Shown here piece by piece: positions 1-9,102 of a stretch of DNA of 64,000 nucleotides. Positions within the stretch are counted from its first letter, which is position 1, and each line of letters opens with the position of its first letter. Below the pieces are notes generated by a model that saw only the letters and a list, made by a program, of their open reading frames with translations, ran no database searches and was not told the origin of the DNA. The DNA comes from Variovorax sp. PAMC26660 (GTDB lineage: Bacteria > Pseudomonadota > Gammaproteobacteria > Burkholderiales > Burkholderiaceae_C): contig NZ_CP060295.1 of assembly GCF_014302995.1 (NCBI RefSeq), positions 1,860,001 to 1,924,000 of the forward strand. The letters run 5' to 3'. The position numbers were made by a program, and so were the translations under genes.

Positions 1-199
1 GACCAGCGTGGTCATCGCGGCGATTGCCGGGCTGGTCGCGCTGGTGGCCTCTTTCGTCGTCGGCACCGGCAGATCGGGTGGCGGCTGGACCGGCGGTGGT
101 GGCGGAGGCTGGGGCGGCGGCCGAGGTGGTGGCGGGGGTGGTTTCAGCTCCGGCGGCGGTGGCAATTTCGGCGGCGGCGGTGCCTCCGGGGGTTGGTGA
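1..199 (+). CDS. TPM-domain (YgcG-type) membrane protein, C-terminal fragment
   Basis: The gene enters from the left edge, so only the last 66 or so codons are visible, ending at TGA 197-199. The visible part is a hydrophobic segment of about 20 residues (Val/Ala/Ile/Leu-rich) followed by a long glycine-rich tail ending in GGASGGW. That layout, one membrane helix and a Gly/Ser/Trp-rich cytoplasmic or periplasmic tail, is typical of the C-terminus of YgcG/TPM proteins, which are usually encoded between lemA and a second TPM gene. The following gene fits that pattern and starts immediately at this stop. The TPM domain itself lies outside the window, so the family call is inference from the tail and context. 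Confidence 0.7.
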   Translation, partial: TSVVIAAIAGLVALVASFVVGTGRSGGGWTGGGGGGWGGGRGGGGGGFSSGGGGNFGGGGASGGW

Positions 200-201
200 A
201 C

Positions 202-729
202 ATGGCAAGCGACGCCACGCTGTTTTCAAAGCTCGGCCGCATCTGGCGCCATCGCTGGATCGACGAGGCCGCTGTTCGCCATGCGCTGCCGGCCGATGCG
301 CTGGAGCGCCTGGGGGGCCGTGTGGCTGCGAGTGAACGCCGGCACAGCGGCGAGATCCGCCTGTGCATAGAAGCCGGCCTGCCGATGTCCTACCTGTGGC
401 GCCATGCGCCCGCGCGGGAACGTGCGGTCATGCTGTTCGGCAAGCTGCGCGTGTGGGACACGGCGAACAACAACGGCGTGCTGATCTACCTGCTGCTGGC
501 CGAACACGCGATCGAGATCGTGGCCGACCGCGGCATCCACGCGCGCGTGGGCGAAGCCGAATGGGCCGCGATGACGCAGCGCATGGGCGCGGCCTTTCGC
601 GAAGGGCGCTTCGAGGATGGGCTGACGCAGGCGCTGGGAGAGATTTCAGCGCTGCTGGTCGAGCACTTTCCGCTGGGCGAGAACGACTTCGACGTCAACG
701 AGTTGCCCGACGAGCCTGTGGTGCTCTGA
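202..729 (+). CDS. TPM domain-containing protein
   Basis: A soluble-looking protein of 175 residues in the TPM_phosphatase/YgcG superfamily. It has the conserved pattern with SGEIRLCIEA near the N-terminus, an aromatic/Asn block (WDTANNNGVLIYL) and AIEIVADRGI in the middle, and a C-terminal acidic end. In many proteobacteria a lemA gene, a YgcG gene and a second TPM gene like this form an operon of unknown envelope function. The preceding gene ends 3 bases before ATG 202. In-frame TTG 193 and GTG 196 are possible earlier starts that would overlap it. A hairpin-type repeat follows the stop. The molecular function of TPM proteins is poorly defined. Confidence 0.8.
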   Translation: MASDATLFSKLGRIWRHRWIDEAAVRHALPADALERLGGRVAASERRHSGEIRLCIEAGLPMSYLWRHAPARERAVMLFGKLRVWDTANNNGVLIYLLLAEHAIEIVADRGIHARVGEAEWAAMTQRMGAAFREGRFEDGLTQALGEISALLVEHFPLGENDFDVNELPDEPVVL

Positions 730-744
730 GCGTTGTCTTGTGTC

Positions 745-853
745 TTTCTCCCTCCCCTTCCGGGGGAGGGTCGGGGTGGGGGCATGCGGCGTCTCTACTG
801 GGCGCTCTGCCTGCCCCCATCCCAGCCTTCCCCCAGAGGGGGAAGGGGCAAGT
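745..853 (+). repeat. Inverted-repeat element, copy A (G4-bearing)
   Basis: Two C/G-rich arms of about 40 bases are inverted relative to each other and separated by about 30 bases. The left arm carries G5-A-G3-TC-G4-T-G5 on the plus strand at 762-782, a textbook G-quadruplex pattern. The right arm reads as GGGGGAAGGCTGGGATGGGG on the minus strand. The element lies between the converging TPM gene and pdeM and ends 2 bases before the pdeM stop codon. Related copies lie at 4718-4838, 6541-6645, 10287-10403 and 32080-32195. Confidence 0.85.
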
Positions 854-854
854 C

Positions 855-1532
855 CTAGTCCAGCGTCGGCACGGCCCACACCGACTCGCCACCCACTGCA
901 TAGAAACGCCGCCCCGGCGCCTGCGCCATCACCAATCCGCCCGTGAACTCGCCAAAGGCAGGCAGCACGGCCTGCTGCGCATCGCTCACGAAGCAGGGCA
1001 GCCGCATGCTGTCATGCCCACGCCCGTAGAGCCTGCAGGCGGGATGCAGATGCCCCGCGAGCACGAAGTGCGTCGCATGCGATTGCGGATGGTGGCAGCA
1101 GGCAAAGGGCCCGAGCAGAAAGGGCTCATCAACCACCTCGATGTCCAGCGTGTCTGGCGGATCGCCCGCATGGCTGTCGTGGTTGCCGCGCACCAGCGTC
1201 ATCGCGATGCCCCCATGCCGCGCGCGCCAGCCTTCCACGGTGGCGAGCACGGTGCGCGCCTGCGCGGCGTGCAGGAAGTCTCCCAGGAACACGAGGCGCT
1301 GCGGCACATGCCGTTCGATCAACGCATCGAGCCGCGACAGGTTCTCCAGCGTGGTGCCGCCCGGCACCGGCTGGCCCAGCGCGCGGTAGGTTGCGGCCTT
1401 GCCCAGATGCAGGTCGGCCACGAACAGCACGCGCGCCTCGGGCCACCAGAGCGCGCGCTCGGGCAGCAGTTGCAGCAGTTCGCCCGCCCAATGGACCGGG
1501 AACAGCGACGGGGAGGAAGGCAGGGAAGTCAC
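855..1532 (-). CDS. pdeM: Ligase-associated DNA damage response endonuclease PdeM
   Basis: A calcineurin-like metallophosphoesterase of 225 residues. The metal-binding motifs are all present in order: DLH at 40-42, GDFLH at 84-88, GNHD at 116-119 and GHLHP at 160-164. PdeM-type proteins are known as partners of bacterial ATP-dependent ligase repair cassettes together with an MBL-fold exonuclease and a DEXH helicase, and those three genes lie just to the right. Here pdeM is separated from them by the oppositely oriented trxC, so it is not in their transcript. GTG 1532 is chosen as start because the residues upstream of it are Arg-rich shadow sequence; an ATG further out (1580) is less likely. 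Stop TAG at 855-857 abuts repeat copy A. Confidence 0.88.
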   Translation of the reverse strand: MTSLPSSPSLFPVHWAGELLQLLPERALWWPEARVLFVADLHLGKAATYRALGQPVPGGTTLENLSRLDALIERHVPQRLVFLGDFLHAAQARTVLATVEGWRARHGGIAMTLVRGNHDSHAGDPPDTLDIEVVDEPFLLGPFACCHHPQSHATHFVLAGHLHPACRLYGRGHDSMRLPCFVSDAQQAVLPAFGEFTGGLVMAQAPGRRFYAVGGESVWAVPTLD

Positions 1533-1609
1533 GGGCTGGCAGTGTCGCAAAAGACGCGCGGGCCGGCGGCCGACTTGCAATTGGCCCCGGCGGCCCCCAG
1601 TTCTTGCGC

Positions 1610-2059
1610 ATGACCGAATCGCCCCCGCTGCATATCGTCTGCCCGCGCTGCCACACGACCAACCGCGTGCGCGCGGCGCAACTGGGCAGCGCGCCCGACT
1701 GCGGCAGTTGCCACCGCCCGCTGTTCGTCGGCCACTCGACCGCGCTGCCGGACGAAGCCACCTTCGACCGCCACATCGCGCGCAACGAGATCCCGGTGCT
1801 GGTCGATTTCTGGGCGCCCTGGTGCGGCCCTTGCCGTCAGATGGCGCCGGCCTACGAACAGGCCGCGGCCCAGCTCGAACCGCAGGTGCGGCTGGCCAAG
1901 GTCGACACGGAGGCCGTGCCGACGCTCGGCGCGCGCTTCAACATCCGCAGCATCCCGGCGCTGGCGCTGTTCCGGGGCGGCCGCGAGGTGGCACGGCAGG
2001 CCGGCGCGATGGGCGCGGCAGACATCGTGCGTTGGGTGAAGGCACACGGCGCCGGCTGA
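1610..2059 (+). CDS. trxC: Thioredoxin 2 (TrxC)
   Basis: A 149-residue thioredoxin with an N-terminal zinc-binding region (Cys11, Cys14, Cys31, Cys34, as CPRC and CGSC) and the redox motif WCGPC at 71-75. The pair of CxxC motifs ahead of the thioredoxin fold distinguishes TrxC from TrxA. It reduces cytosolic disulfides, and in other bacteria it is associated with oxidative stress; zinc release under oxidation is known for the family. ATG 1610 gives the canonical N-terminus; a longer reading frame extends upstream but only as Arg/Ala-rich shadow. It is divergent from pdeM (78 bp apart) and converges on the helicase gene, 18 bp beyond its stop. Confidence 0.95.
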   Translation: MTESPPLHIVCPRCHTTNRVRAAQLGSAPDCGSCHRPLFVGHSTALPDEATFDRHIARNEIPVLVDFWAPWCGPCRQMAPAYEQAAAQLEPQVRLAKVDTEAVPTLGARFNIRSIPALALFRGGREVARQAGAMGAADIVRWVKAHGAG

Positions 2060-2077
2060 CAAGGTGTGAGCCACGCT

Positions 2078-4861
2078 TTACAGCGGCGGCAGCGGCCTTG
2101 ACGGCCTCGAAGGCCGCCGCCGCTCGCGCCGGGTGCCTGATGGCTTCGCCGGCTTGCCCGGCCCTTCCTGGCCGAACACCAGCGTGCTCTTCACGCGCTC
2201 CACGCCACCGGCGGTGACCACGCCGCCCGCAGCCTTCTCCAACTGCTCGACCATGCGCGCGATGCGGTCGGCCACGTTTTCGTTCGACAGCTTCTCGCGG
2301 AACAGCTCAACCATCAGCGGAAACGCAAACGGCGTCGGCCGCGCGAGCGGCTTGAGCACCAGTTGCTGCGTGGCCATGCGCGCAAGGCTCGCGCGCAGGC
2401 GCCCGATCTCCAGCTCCTGCGCCAGCAGCTCCTGCTCCGCTTGCTGCAGCAGCCTGTTGTTCGGGTCGTACTTGCGAAACACCTCCCAGAACAGCGAAGA
2501 CGACGCCTGCAGTTGCTTGCTGCTGCGCTTCTCGCCCGGATAGCCCTGGAAGATCAGCCCCGACACGCGCGCGATCTCGCGAAAGCGCCGCTGCGCGAGT
2601 TCGCCCGCATTGAGCGAGGCCAGCACTTCATGCAGCAGCGCCGCATCGGCTTCGTCACCCTCGCCTTCGGGCAGTTGCAGCACCTGCGGCAGCAACGTCG
2701 GCCAATCGACCTCGGTGGCGCTCAGCAGCTCGAAGCCATAGTCATTGACTGCGATCGAGAAAGTGCGCGCCTCGTGCTGCGCGATGCGCCAGGCCAGCAG
2801 GCTCGCCAGGCCCAGGTGCACATGGCGGCCCGCGAACGGATAGAGGAACAGGTGCGAGCCCTCGCGCGTGGTCAGCGTCTCGGCCAGCAGCGTCTGCGGC
2901 GTCGGCAACGCCGACCATTGCTGCTGGATCTCGAGCAACGGCCGCACGCATTGCAGTTCGGGCGAGTCGTACCGCTCTTCGCCGGCCAGCGCGAGTTGCT
3001 GCACCACCGCATCGGCCAGCGTGTTCGACAGCGGCATGCGCCCGCCGCTCCAGCGCGGCACCGCCGGCCGCTTGCCGGTGGTGCGCCGCACCCAGGCCGT
3101 CATGTCGTGGATGCGCACGAGTTCGAGCAGCCGGCCGCCGAACAGGAAGCAGTCGCCGGGTTTCATGCGCGCGACAAAGCTCTCTTCGACGTTGCCGATC
3201 TTCGAGCCGCCCAGGTACTGCACCGACATGCTGGCGTCGCTCACGATGGTGCCGATGTTCATGCGATGCCGCCGCGCGAGCCGCGCATCGGGCACGCGCC
3301 ACACGCCTTCTGTATTGGGCACGGCGCGCTTGTAGTCGGGGTAGGCCGCGAGCGAGGGACCGCCCTGCGAAACGAAGTCGAGGCACCACTGCCAACTCTC
3401 GCGCGAAAGGTTCTCATAAGCGGCCGTGCCGCGCACTTCGTCGTACAGCGCATCGGGCACGAAGCCGCCGCCGAGCGCCACCGTCACCAGGTGCTGCACC
3501 AGCACATCGAGCGGCTGATCGGGCGAATGACGCGCCTCGATGTGGCCCGCCGCGATGGCCGTGCGCGCGGCCGATCCTTCGACCATCTCGATGCTGTGCG
3601 TGGGCACGAGCGTGATGCGCGAAGGCCGCCCCGGCGCATGGCCCGAGCGGCCCGCGCGCTGCAGCAGGCGCGCCACGCCCTTGGGCGAGCCGATCTGCAA
3701 CACGCGCTCGACCGGCAGGAAATCGACACCGAGGTCGAGGCTCGACGTGCACACCACCGCCTTGAGCGCGCCGCTCTTCAGGCCCAGCTCGACCCATTCG
3801 CGCACCACGCGGTCGAGCGAGCCGTGGTGCAGCGCGATGAGGCCGGCCCACTCGGGCCGGGCCTCCAGCATGGCCTGATACCAGATCTCGGCCTGCGAGC
3901 GCGTGTTGGTGAAGACCAGCGTGGTCTTGCTCGCGGTGATCTCCTCGATCACCTGCGGCAGCATCGTGAGGCCGAGGTGGCCTCCCCACGGAAAGCGTTC
4001 GGCGCGGCCCGGCAGCAGCGAATCGATGACCAGCTTCTTGGGCACCTGGCCCTGCACGAGCACGCCGTCTTCATGGCCCAGCAGGGCGTGCATCGCCTCC
4101 TGCAGATTGCCCAGCGTGGCCGACATGCCCCAGATCGCGAGGTCCGCATTCCAGCGCTCGAGCCGCGCCAGCGCGAGCTGCACCTGCACGCCGCGCTTGT
4201 TGCCGAGCAGCTCGTGCCATTCGTCGACCACGGCCATCTGCACGTGGCCAAGCACTTCGTGCGCATCGGCACGAGCGAGCAGCAGCGAGAGGCTTTCGGG
4301 TGTGGTGACGAGCACTGTGGGCAGCCGCGTGTTCTGCGCGCTGCGCTCGGCTGACGAGGTGTCGCCACTGCGCGCACCGGCGCTCCATGGGTGGACCTCG
4401 GCGCCCATGGCTTCGAGTGGTTGCTGCAGCGCGCGCAAGGTGTCGGCGGCGAGCGCGCGCATGGGCGTGAGCCAGAGCACGGTGAGCGGCATCGGTGTGG
4501 GCTTGAGGGCGCTCTGCTTGCGGGCCTTGGAGAAAGCCAGCAAGGCACCGAGCCACACCGCGTAGGTCTTGCCCGCGCCGGTGGTGGCGTGCAGCAGGCC
4601 GGACTTTCCATCCGCGATGGCTTTCCAGACTTCGCGCTGGAACTTGAAGGGCTTCCAGCCGCGCGCGACGAACCATGCATCGAGCGCAACCTTGACCGCT
4701 TTGACTTTGGATTTGGATTTGCTCCTTCCCCTCCCGGGGGAAGGCTGGGATGGGGGCAAGCGGCCGTCAATAGATTGCTGACTCTGGATACGCCGCTTGC
4801 CCCCACCCCCGCCCTCCCCCAAAGGGGGAGGGAGAAATTCGGGGTCCGGCGGCTTGGTCAT
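2078..4861 (-). CDS. Ligase-associated DEXH-box DNA helicase (Lhr-like)
   Basis: A 927-residue superfamily 2 helicase of the Lhr-like class found beside bacterial ATP-dependent ligases. Walker A is ATTGAGKT at 92-99, Walker B is DEWH at 213-216, and motif VI is the block ending QRAGRSGH. A long C-terminal Lhr-type domain follows. It probably remodels damaged DNA for the exonuclease and ligase encoded upstream. The start ATG 4861 overlaps the ligase stop as ATGA, so translation is likely coupled. Residues about 10-47, before the conserved start near LDAWF, are encoded by repeat copy B: low-complexity Gly/Pro/Ser/Arg sequence that does not look like part of the helicase fold. Confidence 0.93.
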   Translation of the reverse strand: MTKPPDPEFLPPPLGEGGGGGKRRIQSQQSIDGRLPPSQPSPGRGRSKSKSKVKAVKVALDAWFVARGWKPFKFQREVWKAIADGKSGLLHATTGAGKTYAVWLGALLAFSKARKQSALKPTPMPLTVLWLTPMRALAADTLRALQQPLEAMGAEVHPWSAGARSGDTSSAERSAQNTRLPTVLVTTPESLSLLLARADAHEVLGHVQMAVVDEWHELLGNKRGVQVQLALARLERWNADLAIWGMSATLGNLQEAMHALLGHEDGVLVQGQVPKKLVIDSLLPGRAERFPWGGHLGLTMLPQVIEEITASKTTLVFTNTRSQAEIWYQAMLEARPEWAGLIALHHGSLDRVVREWVELGLKSGALKAVVCTSSLDLGVDFLPVERVLQIGSPKGVARLLQRAGRSGHAPGRPSRITLVPTHSIEMVEGSAARTAIAAGHIEARHSPDQPLDVLVQHLVTVALGGGFVPDALYDEVRGTAAYENLSRESWQWCLDFVSQGGPSLAAYPDYKRAVPNTEGVWRVPDARLARRHRMNIGTIVSDASMSVQYLGGSKIGNVEESFVARMKPGDCFLFGGRLLELVRIHDMTAWVRRTTGKRPAVPRWSGGRMPLSNTLADAVVQQLALAGEERYDSPELQCVRPLLEIQQQWSALPTPQTLLAETLTTREGSHLFLYPFAGRHVHLGLASLLAWRIAQHEARTFSIAVNDYGFELLSATEVDWPTLLPQVLQLPEGEGDEADAALLHEVLASLNAGELAQRRFREIARVSGLIFQGYPGEKRSSKQLQASSSLFWEVFRKYDPNNRLLQQAEQELLAQELEIGRLRASLARMATQQLVLKPLARPTPFAFPLMVELFREKLSNENVADRIARMVEQLEKAAGGVVTAGGVERVKSTLVFGQEGPGKPAKPSGTRRERRRPSRPSRPLPPL
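4718..4838 (-). repeat. Inverted-repeat element, copy B, inside helicase coding sequence
   Basis: Same arm pair as copy A, in the opposite orientation. The minus strand carries G5-A-G3-C-G5-T-G5 at 4800-4820 and the other arm has the GGGGGAAGGCTGGGATGGGG form on the plus strand from 4736. The whole element is read through in frame as helicase residues about 10-47 with no stop codon. Confidence 0.85.
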
Positions 4862-6537
4862 GCGGGCAGCAATGCAGCAAGCGTCTGCAAGGTATCGGCC
4901 TCATCCACCGGCTTGTCCTCCCGCCACCGCAGCATCCGCGGAAAGCGCACGGCGATGCCGCTCTTGTGCCGCGTGCTGCGCGCAATGCCCTCGAAGCCCA
5001 GCTCGAACACCAGCGTCGGCTTCACGCTCTTCACCGGCCCGAAGCTCTCGATGGTGGTCTTGCGGATGATCGCGTCCACGCGCGCCATCTCGGCATCGGT
5101 CAGGCCCGAGTAGGCCTTGGCGAAGGGCACGAGCTTGCGGTCTTCCTGCCCGGGTGGCCCGTCCCACACGGCGAAGGTGTAGTCGCTGAAGAGGCTCGCC
5201 CTGCGGCCATGGCCACGTTGCGCGTAGATCAGCACCGCGTCGATGCTCAGTGGATCGATCTTCCACTTCCACCACACGCCCACGTCCTTCGTGCGGCCCA
5301 CGCCGTACTGCGCATCGCGCCGCTTGAGCATCATCCCTTCGACACCCATCGTGCGCGCGGCTTCGCGCTGGCGTGCAAGGTCGGGCCAGTCGGCGCCGGT
5401 GAGCATCGGGCTCGGCAGCAGCGAGGGATGCCGCATGCGCGTGACCAGTTCGTCGAGCAGCACGCGCCGTTGCGACTGCGGCTGCGTGCGCAGGTCGCGC
5501 CCTTCCCATTCGAGGATGTCGTAGGCCAGCAGCACCACCGGAATGTCGCGCAGCAATTTGGCGCCGAGCGTCTTGCGGCCGATGCGCTTCTGCAGTTCGG
5601 CGAAGGGCTGCACCTTGCCTTCGCTTTCCGGCGACGTCTCGTCCTTGCGCCACACGGCGATCTCGCCATCGAGCACCGTGCCATCGGGCAGCGCCTCGCC
5701 GAGCACCGCGAGTTCGGGGAAGCGCTCGGTCACCAGTTCTTCGCCGCGCGACCATACCCAGACGACACCCGCGCGCTTGACGAGTTGCGCGCGGATGCCA
5801 TCCCATTTCCACTCGACGATCCAGTCGGCTGGCGACCCCAGCACCGCGTCGAACTGCTCAAGCGGAATGTTGAAAGGATGCGCGAGGAAGAACGGATAAG
5901 GCTGCCCGCTGGTCTTCTGCACCTGCTCTGCGCCCGACTCTGGCGCGATCAACGCGCTGTAGTCATCGGGCCGCGGCCGCGCGCCGATGTGCGTGTAGCC
6001 CATGAGCCGTTGCGCGACGCGCTTGGCGTCGATGCCGCCGACGACCGCGAGCGCCTGCGTCACCTGCAGCTTCGACACGCCCACGCGGAACGCACCGGTG
6101 ATGAGCTTGAAGTACACCAGCCGCTCTTCGGCCGCGAGCTGGCGCCACTGCGCGCGCAGCCGTTCGGCGAGCTGATCGGGTGCCGATTTCGCGGCGTCGC
6201 GCAAGGGCAGCAGATGCTGTTCGACCCAATCCGCGAGCCCGAGGTCGTGCGTTTCGCTCGGCGGCGGCAACAGCAAGGCGATGGTTTCGGCGAGGTCGCC
6301 CACGGCTTCGTAGCTCTCGTCAAACAGCCACTCGGGCAGGCCCGCCGCCTCCTGCGCGAGCAGGCGCAGCAGCTTGGTGGGCACGAGCTGGCGCGGCTTG
6401 CCGCCAGCAAGGAAGTAGACAGCCCATGCGGCATCGGCTGCGTCGGCTTCGCGCAGGTAGCGCTGCAGCGCCGCCTGCTTGGCAAGGTTCGACGTGCTCG
6501 CGTCGAGTTCGCGATAAAGCGCGGCGAAGTCTTTCAT
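4858..6537 (-). CDS. ATP-dependent DNA ligase (ligase-associated cluster type)
   Basis: A 559-residue ATP-dependent DNA ligase. The nucleotidyl-acceptor motif KWDG has its lysine at 244, inside [11 protein letters not shown]; the later ligase motifs (for example [12 protein letters not shown] and WWKWK) follow in order. An N-terminal DNA-binding domain of about 200 residues precedes the catalytic domain. It seals nicks during a repair pathway separate from the NAD-dependent replicative ligase, which is not in this window. Both ends overlap neighbours by ATGA: start ATG 6537 with the exonuclease stop and stop TGA 4858-4860 with the helicase start. The three genes therefore form a tightly coupled operon in the order exonuclease, ligase, helicase. 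Confidence 0.95.
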   Translation of the reverse strand: MKDFAALYRELDASTSNLAKQAALQRYLREADAADAAWAVYFLAGGKPRQLVPTKLLRLLAQEAAGLPEWLFDESYEAVGDLAETIALLLPPPSETHDLGLADWVEQHLLPLRDAAKSAPDQLAERLRAQWRQLAAEERLVYFKLITGAFRVGVSKLQVTQALAVVGGIDAKRVAQRLMGYTHIGARPRPDDYSALIAPESGAEQVQKTSGQPYPFFLAHPFNIPLEQFDAVLGSPADWIVEWKWDGIRAQLVKRAGVVWVWSRGEELVTERFPELAVLGEALPDGTVLDGEIAVWRKDETSPESEGKVQPFAELQKRIGRKTLGAKLLRDIPVVLLAYDILEWEGRDLRTQPQSQRRVLLDELVTRMRHPSLLPSPMLTGADWPDLARQREAARTMGVEGMMLKRRDAQYGVGRTKDVGVWWKWKIDPLSIDAVLIYAQRGHGRRASLFSDYTFAVWDGPPGQEDRKLVPFAKAYSGLTDAEMARVDAIIRKTTIESFGPVKSVKPTLVFELGFEGIARSTRHKSGIAVRFPRMLRWREDKPVDEADTLQTLAALLPA

Positions 6538-7652
6538 GTCTTCGCCCCTTCCCCCTCTGGGGGAAGGCTGGGATGGGGGCTCTCGGCGTCCCCATCGAGC
6601 GCCGCTTGCCCCCTCCCCTGCCCTCCCCCAGAGGGAGAGGGAGTCTCTTGATCGTCTTCATCGCCGTACTCGGTCTTGAAGCCCTGCGCTTCGAGCCCGT
6701 TCTCCGTCAGCCATCGCACCATTACCTGCACACTGCCGTGCGTGACGAACACGCGCTCGGCGCCAGTGCCCGCAATCGCCTGCTGCAAGCCGGGCCAGTC
6801 CGCGTGGTCGGACATCACGAAGCCACGGTCCACGCCACGCCGCCGGCGCGTGCCGCGCAACTGCATCCAGCCGCTCGCGAACGCGTCGGCGTAGTTGCCG
6901 AAGCGCTTCATCCAGGGCGAGCCTTGCGCCGAAGGCGGCGCCAGCACCAGCGCACGCTTGAGCAACGCGGCATCGACGCCTTCATCGTTCACGCGCAAGG
7001 TCGCCGGCAAGGCCACGCCCGCCGCGCGGTACACGGCATTCAGCGGCTCCACGGCGCCATGAACCACGATGGGCCCGATGCTCGCATCCACGCCATGCAG
7101 GATGCGCTGCGCCTTGCCGAAGGCATAGCAGAACAGCACCGACGCGCGGCCCGCCTGTGCATTCGCACGCCACCAGCCATCGATCTCGGCGAACAGCACG
7201 GCCTGCGTGGGCCAGCGGTAGATCGGCAGGCCGAAGGTCGACTCGGTGATGAAGGTGTCGCAGGGCACGGGCTCGAAGGGTGTGCAAGTACCGTCGGGCT
7301 CTGTCTTGTAATCGCCCGAGGCCACCCATACGCGGCCGCCGTGTTCGAGCCGCACCTGCGCCGAGCCCAGCACATGGCCGGCCGGATGCAGGGACACGCG
7401 CACGCCGTGATGCTCGATGGCTTCGCCGTAAGGCAGCGTCTGCAGGTTGATGTCGGCACCCAGCCGCGTGCGCAATGTGCCGGCGCTGTCGGTATGGGCC
7501 AGGTAGTGCGCATGGCCGACGCGGGCATGGTCAGAATGCGCGTGCGTGATGACGGCACGCGCCACCGGCCGCCACGGGTCGATGTAGAAATCGCCGGGCG
7601 GGCAGTACAGGCCTTCGGGCCTTGCAATGACGAGGTCTTCCTTGGCGGGCAT
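6534..7652 (-). CDS. Ligase-associated MBL-fold/beta-CASP DNA exonuclease
   Basis: A 372-residue metallo-beta-lactamase-fold nuclease. The metal-binding motif HAHSDH is at 37-42, and later histidines and acidic residues of the beta-CASP family follow (for example HPAGHVLGSAQ, SGDYK and a C-terminal SDHADWPG). Family members encoded beside ATP-dependent ligases are annotated as DNA exonucleases that process ends before ligation. It is the first gene of the exonuclease-ligase-helicase operon. The C-terminal 35 or so residues (about 337-371) come from repeat copy C, are rich in Ser/Gly/Pro and lie after the conserved domain, yet the frame still runs to the ATGA junction with the ligase. Confidence 0.93.
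   Translation of the reverse strand: MPAKEDLVIARPEGLYCPPGDFYIDPWRPVARAVITHAHSDHARVGHAHYLAHTDSAGTLRTRLGADINLQTLPYGEAIEHHGVRVSLHPAGHVLGSAQVRLEHGGRVWVASGDYKTEPDGTCTPFEPVPCDTFITESTFGLPIYRWPTQAVLFAEIDGWWRANAQAGRASVLFCYAFGKAQRILHGVDASIGPIVVHGAVEPLNAVYRAAGVALPATLRVNDEGVDAALLKRALVLAPPSAQGSPWMKRFGNYADAFASGWMQLRGTRRRRGVDRGFVMSDHADWPGLQQAIAGTGAERVFVTHGSVQVMVRWLTENGLEAQGFKTEYGDEDDQETPSPSGGGQGRGQAALDGDAESPHPSLPPEGEGAKT
6541..6645 (-). repeat. Inverted-repeat element, copy C, inside exonuclease coding sequence
   Basis: Same orientation as copy B. The minus strand carries G5-A-G3-CA-G4-A-G5 at 6609-6629 and the second arm has the GGGGGAAGGCTGGGATGGGG form on the plus strand. It is translated in frame as the last 35 or so exonuclease residues and ends a few bases before the exonuclease stop and ligase start. 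Confidence 0.85.
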
Positions 7653-7747
7653 GGCACGCCATCGTAGGGGCAGCGCGGCTTTGGCGCCGCCGAACGGGGA
7701 GCGCGAAGCGCTGTGGGCCGGCGCCTACTCCGGCGGCTGCTTGCTGC

Positions 7748-8275
7748 CTATTTCTTGCCGCGCCCGTTCATCATCTCGATCACGTTCATCTTCATGCCAT
7801 TGGGCATCACCATGTCGCCCGGCTTCTGGTCGGCCTTGCAGGGGCCGATCCACTTGGCCTCCATGACGCTGGCGCCTTCGGTGCGCCCCATCAACGGCGG
7901 GTTGTAGCTGGACTTGCTCTCCATGCGGTACGCGGTGTTGAAGTCGCCGCTCATCACGGCATGCGAGGTGGCGGTGGTGGTGCCGATCTTGCAGACCGAG
8001 TCCATCACCAGCTTGCCGCCGTCTGCGCGCAACTCTTGTTTGGAGCACATGTCCTTGCCCATGCCCTGCCCCATGTCGCGCAATGCCTTGTCGCTGGCCG
8101 CATCGATGCATTGCTGCATGGTGTGGCCGGCGCCCGGCCCCTTGCCGGTGCCGTCGCCGCTCTGAATCTCCCACAGGCCGGGCTTGCGGGCCGGGTAGTC
8201 GAGGGCGAACGCGGGGAACGCGATGGCACTGGCCAGTGCGCAACAGGCCGCGGCGGCGAACAGACGAATTTTCAT
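7748..8275 (-). CDS. DUF3617 family exported protein
   Basis: A 175-residue exported protein. It has a signal peptide with a hydrophobic stretch to about residue 24 (cleavage after AFA), then the DUF3617 layout: PGLWEI near the N-terminus, paired cysteines (in QQCID, DMCSK, SVCKI, GPCKA) and a final segment with repeated Met (DMVMPNGMKMN). The family is widespread in betaproteobacteria as small periplasmic proteins of unknown function. ATG 8275 is chosen because it begins the signal peptide; the upstream reading frame is Arg-rich shadow. No operon partner: 76 bp separate it from the PAP2 gene upstream. Confidence 0.85.
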   Translation of the reverse strand: MKIRLFAAAACCALASAIAFPAFALDYPARKPGLWEIQSGDGTGKGPGAGHTMQQCIDAASDKALRDMGQGMGKDMCSKQELRADGGKLVMDSVCKIGTTTATSHAVMSGDFNTAYRMESKSSYNPPLMGRTEGASVMEAKWIGPCKADQKPGDMVMPNGMKMNVIEMMNGRGKK

Positions 8276-8351
8276 GACGGACTCCGCATCGATGGACAGC
8301 AAAGCCCGGTTTGTACCGTGCCTGCCGCCCTGGCGGAATACCGCGATCGGC

Positions 8352-9053
8352 CTACGCCGGACGTGCGTGTACCGGTGCGTCGGCTGCGCCGCGCTGGCGC
8401 GTGGCAACACCGAAGACGACGCCCAGTGCAAAGCCACCGAGCACGTCGATCAGCACATGCTGGCGCACGGCCATCGTCGAATAGACGATGCCCACGGCCC
8501 ATGCCACGTTGACGGCGCGCAGCCACACGGGTGCGCCCACCTCGCGCAGTTGCCGCGCCAGCACCACGCAGGCGAACACCGAGAACGACACATGCAACGA
8601 GGGGAAGGCATTGCCGGCCGAGTCGACGGTCTTGAGAAAGTGCAGCGAGCTGCCGGGCGTGGCGTCGATGACGAAGTTCGGTATGGCCGTGGGCATGAAC
8701 CAGAACACCAGCAGCGCAATGCCGGTCATGGCCGCGCAGCCGAAGGAAAAGCCCAGCAGCTCGCGCTTGTCCTTCGCCAGCAGCACGGGCAGCGCGATGT
8801 AGCCCCACAGCGAAAGATAGACCGGCAGCAGCAGCGGCCAGAACGCGATCAGCCGGTCGAAGGCCGTGAGCGGCAGCACCCAGGCCTGGCCCGCGTTCTT
8901 CATGATCCAGAAGTACAGCGGGAAGAAACCGAGGGTTGCGACGGTGTTGCCGATCAGCTTCAACGGGAACAACGTGGTGCAGCGCAGCCACAGGGCCCGC
9001 AGCCACCGCGCCGAGGAAGGGGAAGAAGAGCCGCCGGAAGAAGAAAAGGTCAT
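8352..9053 (-). CDS. PAP2-family membrane phosphatase
   Basis: A 233-residue integral membrane protein with about six hydrophobic segments. Two of the three PAP2 signature motifs are clear: PSLHVS at 151-156 and RQH at 197-199 with Asp203. The first motif (usually KxxxxxxRP) is weak, with KDKRELLGF in its place. PAP2 enzymes hydrolyse lipid phosphates or polyprenyl diphosphates at the membrane; the substrate cannot be told from sequence. It sits 49 bp after the dehydrogenase gene and may be transcribed from the same promoter, but there is no functional link to sugar uptake. Confidence 0.83.
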   Translation of the reverse strand: MTFSSSGGSSSPSSARWLRALWLRCTTLFPLKLIGNTVATLGFFPLYFWIMKNAGQAWVLPLTAFDRLIAFWPLLLPVYLSLWGYIALPVLLAKDKRELLGFSFGCAAMTGIALLVFWFMPTAIPNFVIDATPGSSLHFLKTVDSAGNAFPSLHVSFSVFACVVLARQLREVGAPVWLRAVNVAWAVGIVYSTMAVRQHVLIDVLGGFALGVVFGVATRQRGAADAPVHARPA

Positions 9054-9102
9054 GGATGCCGGTGGTCGTGCGAAGTGGCCTCGCGGGTGCGAGGCCGGTG
9101 CG

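Noticed and set aside
6534..7652. RNase J or mRNA 3'-end processing nuclease
   Set aside because: The MBL/beta-CASP fold is shared, but operon context with an ATP-dependent ligase and DEXH helicase favours the DNA exonuclease family.
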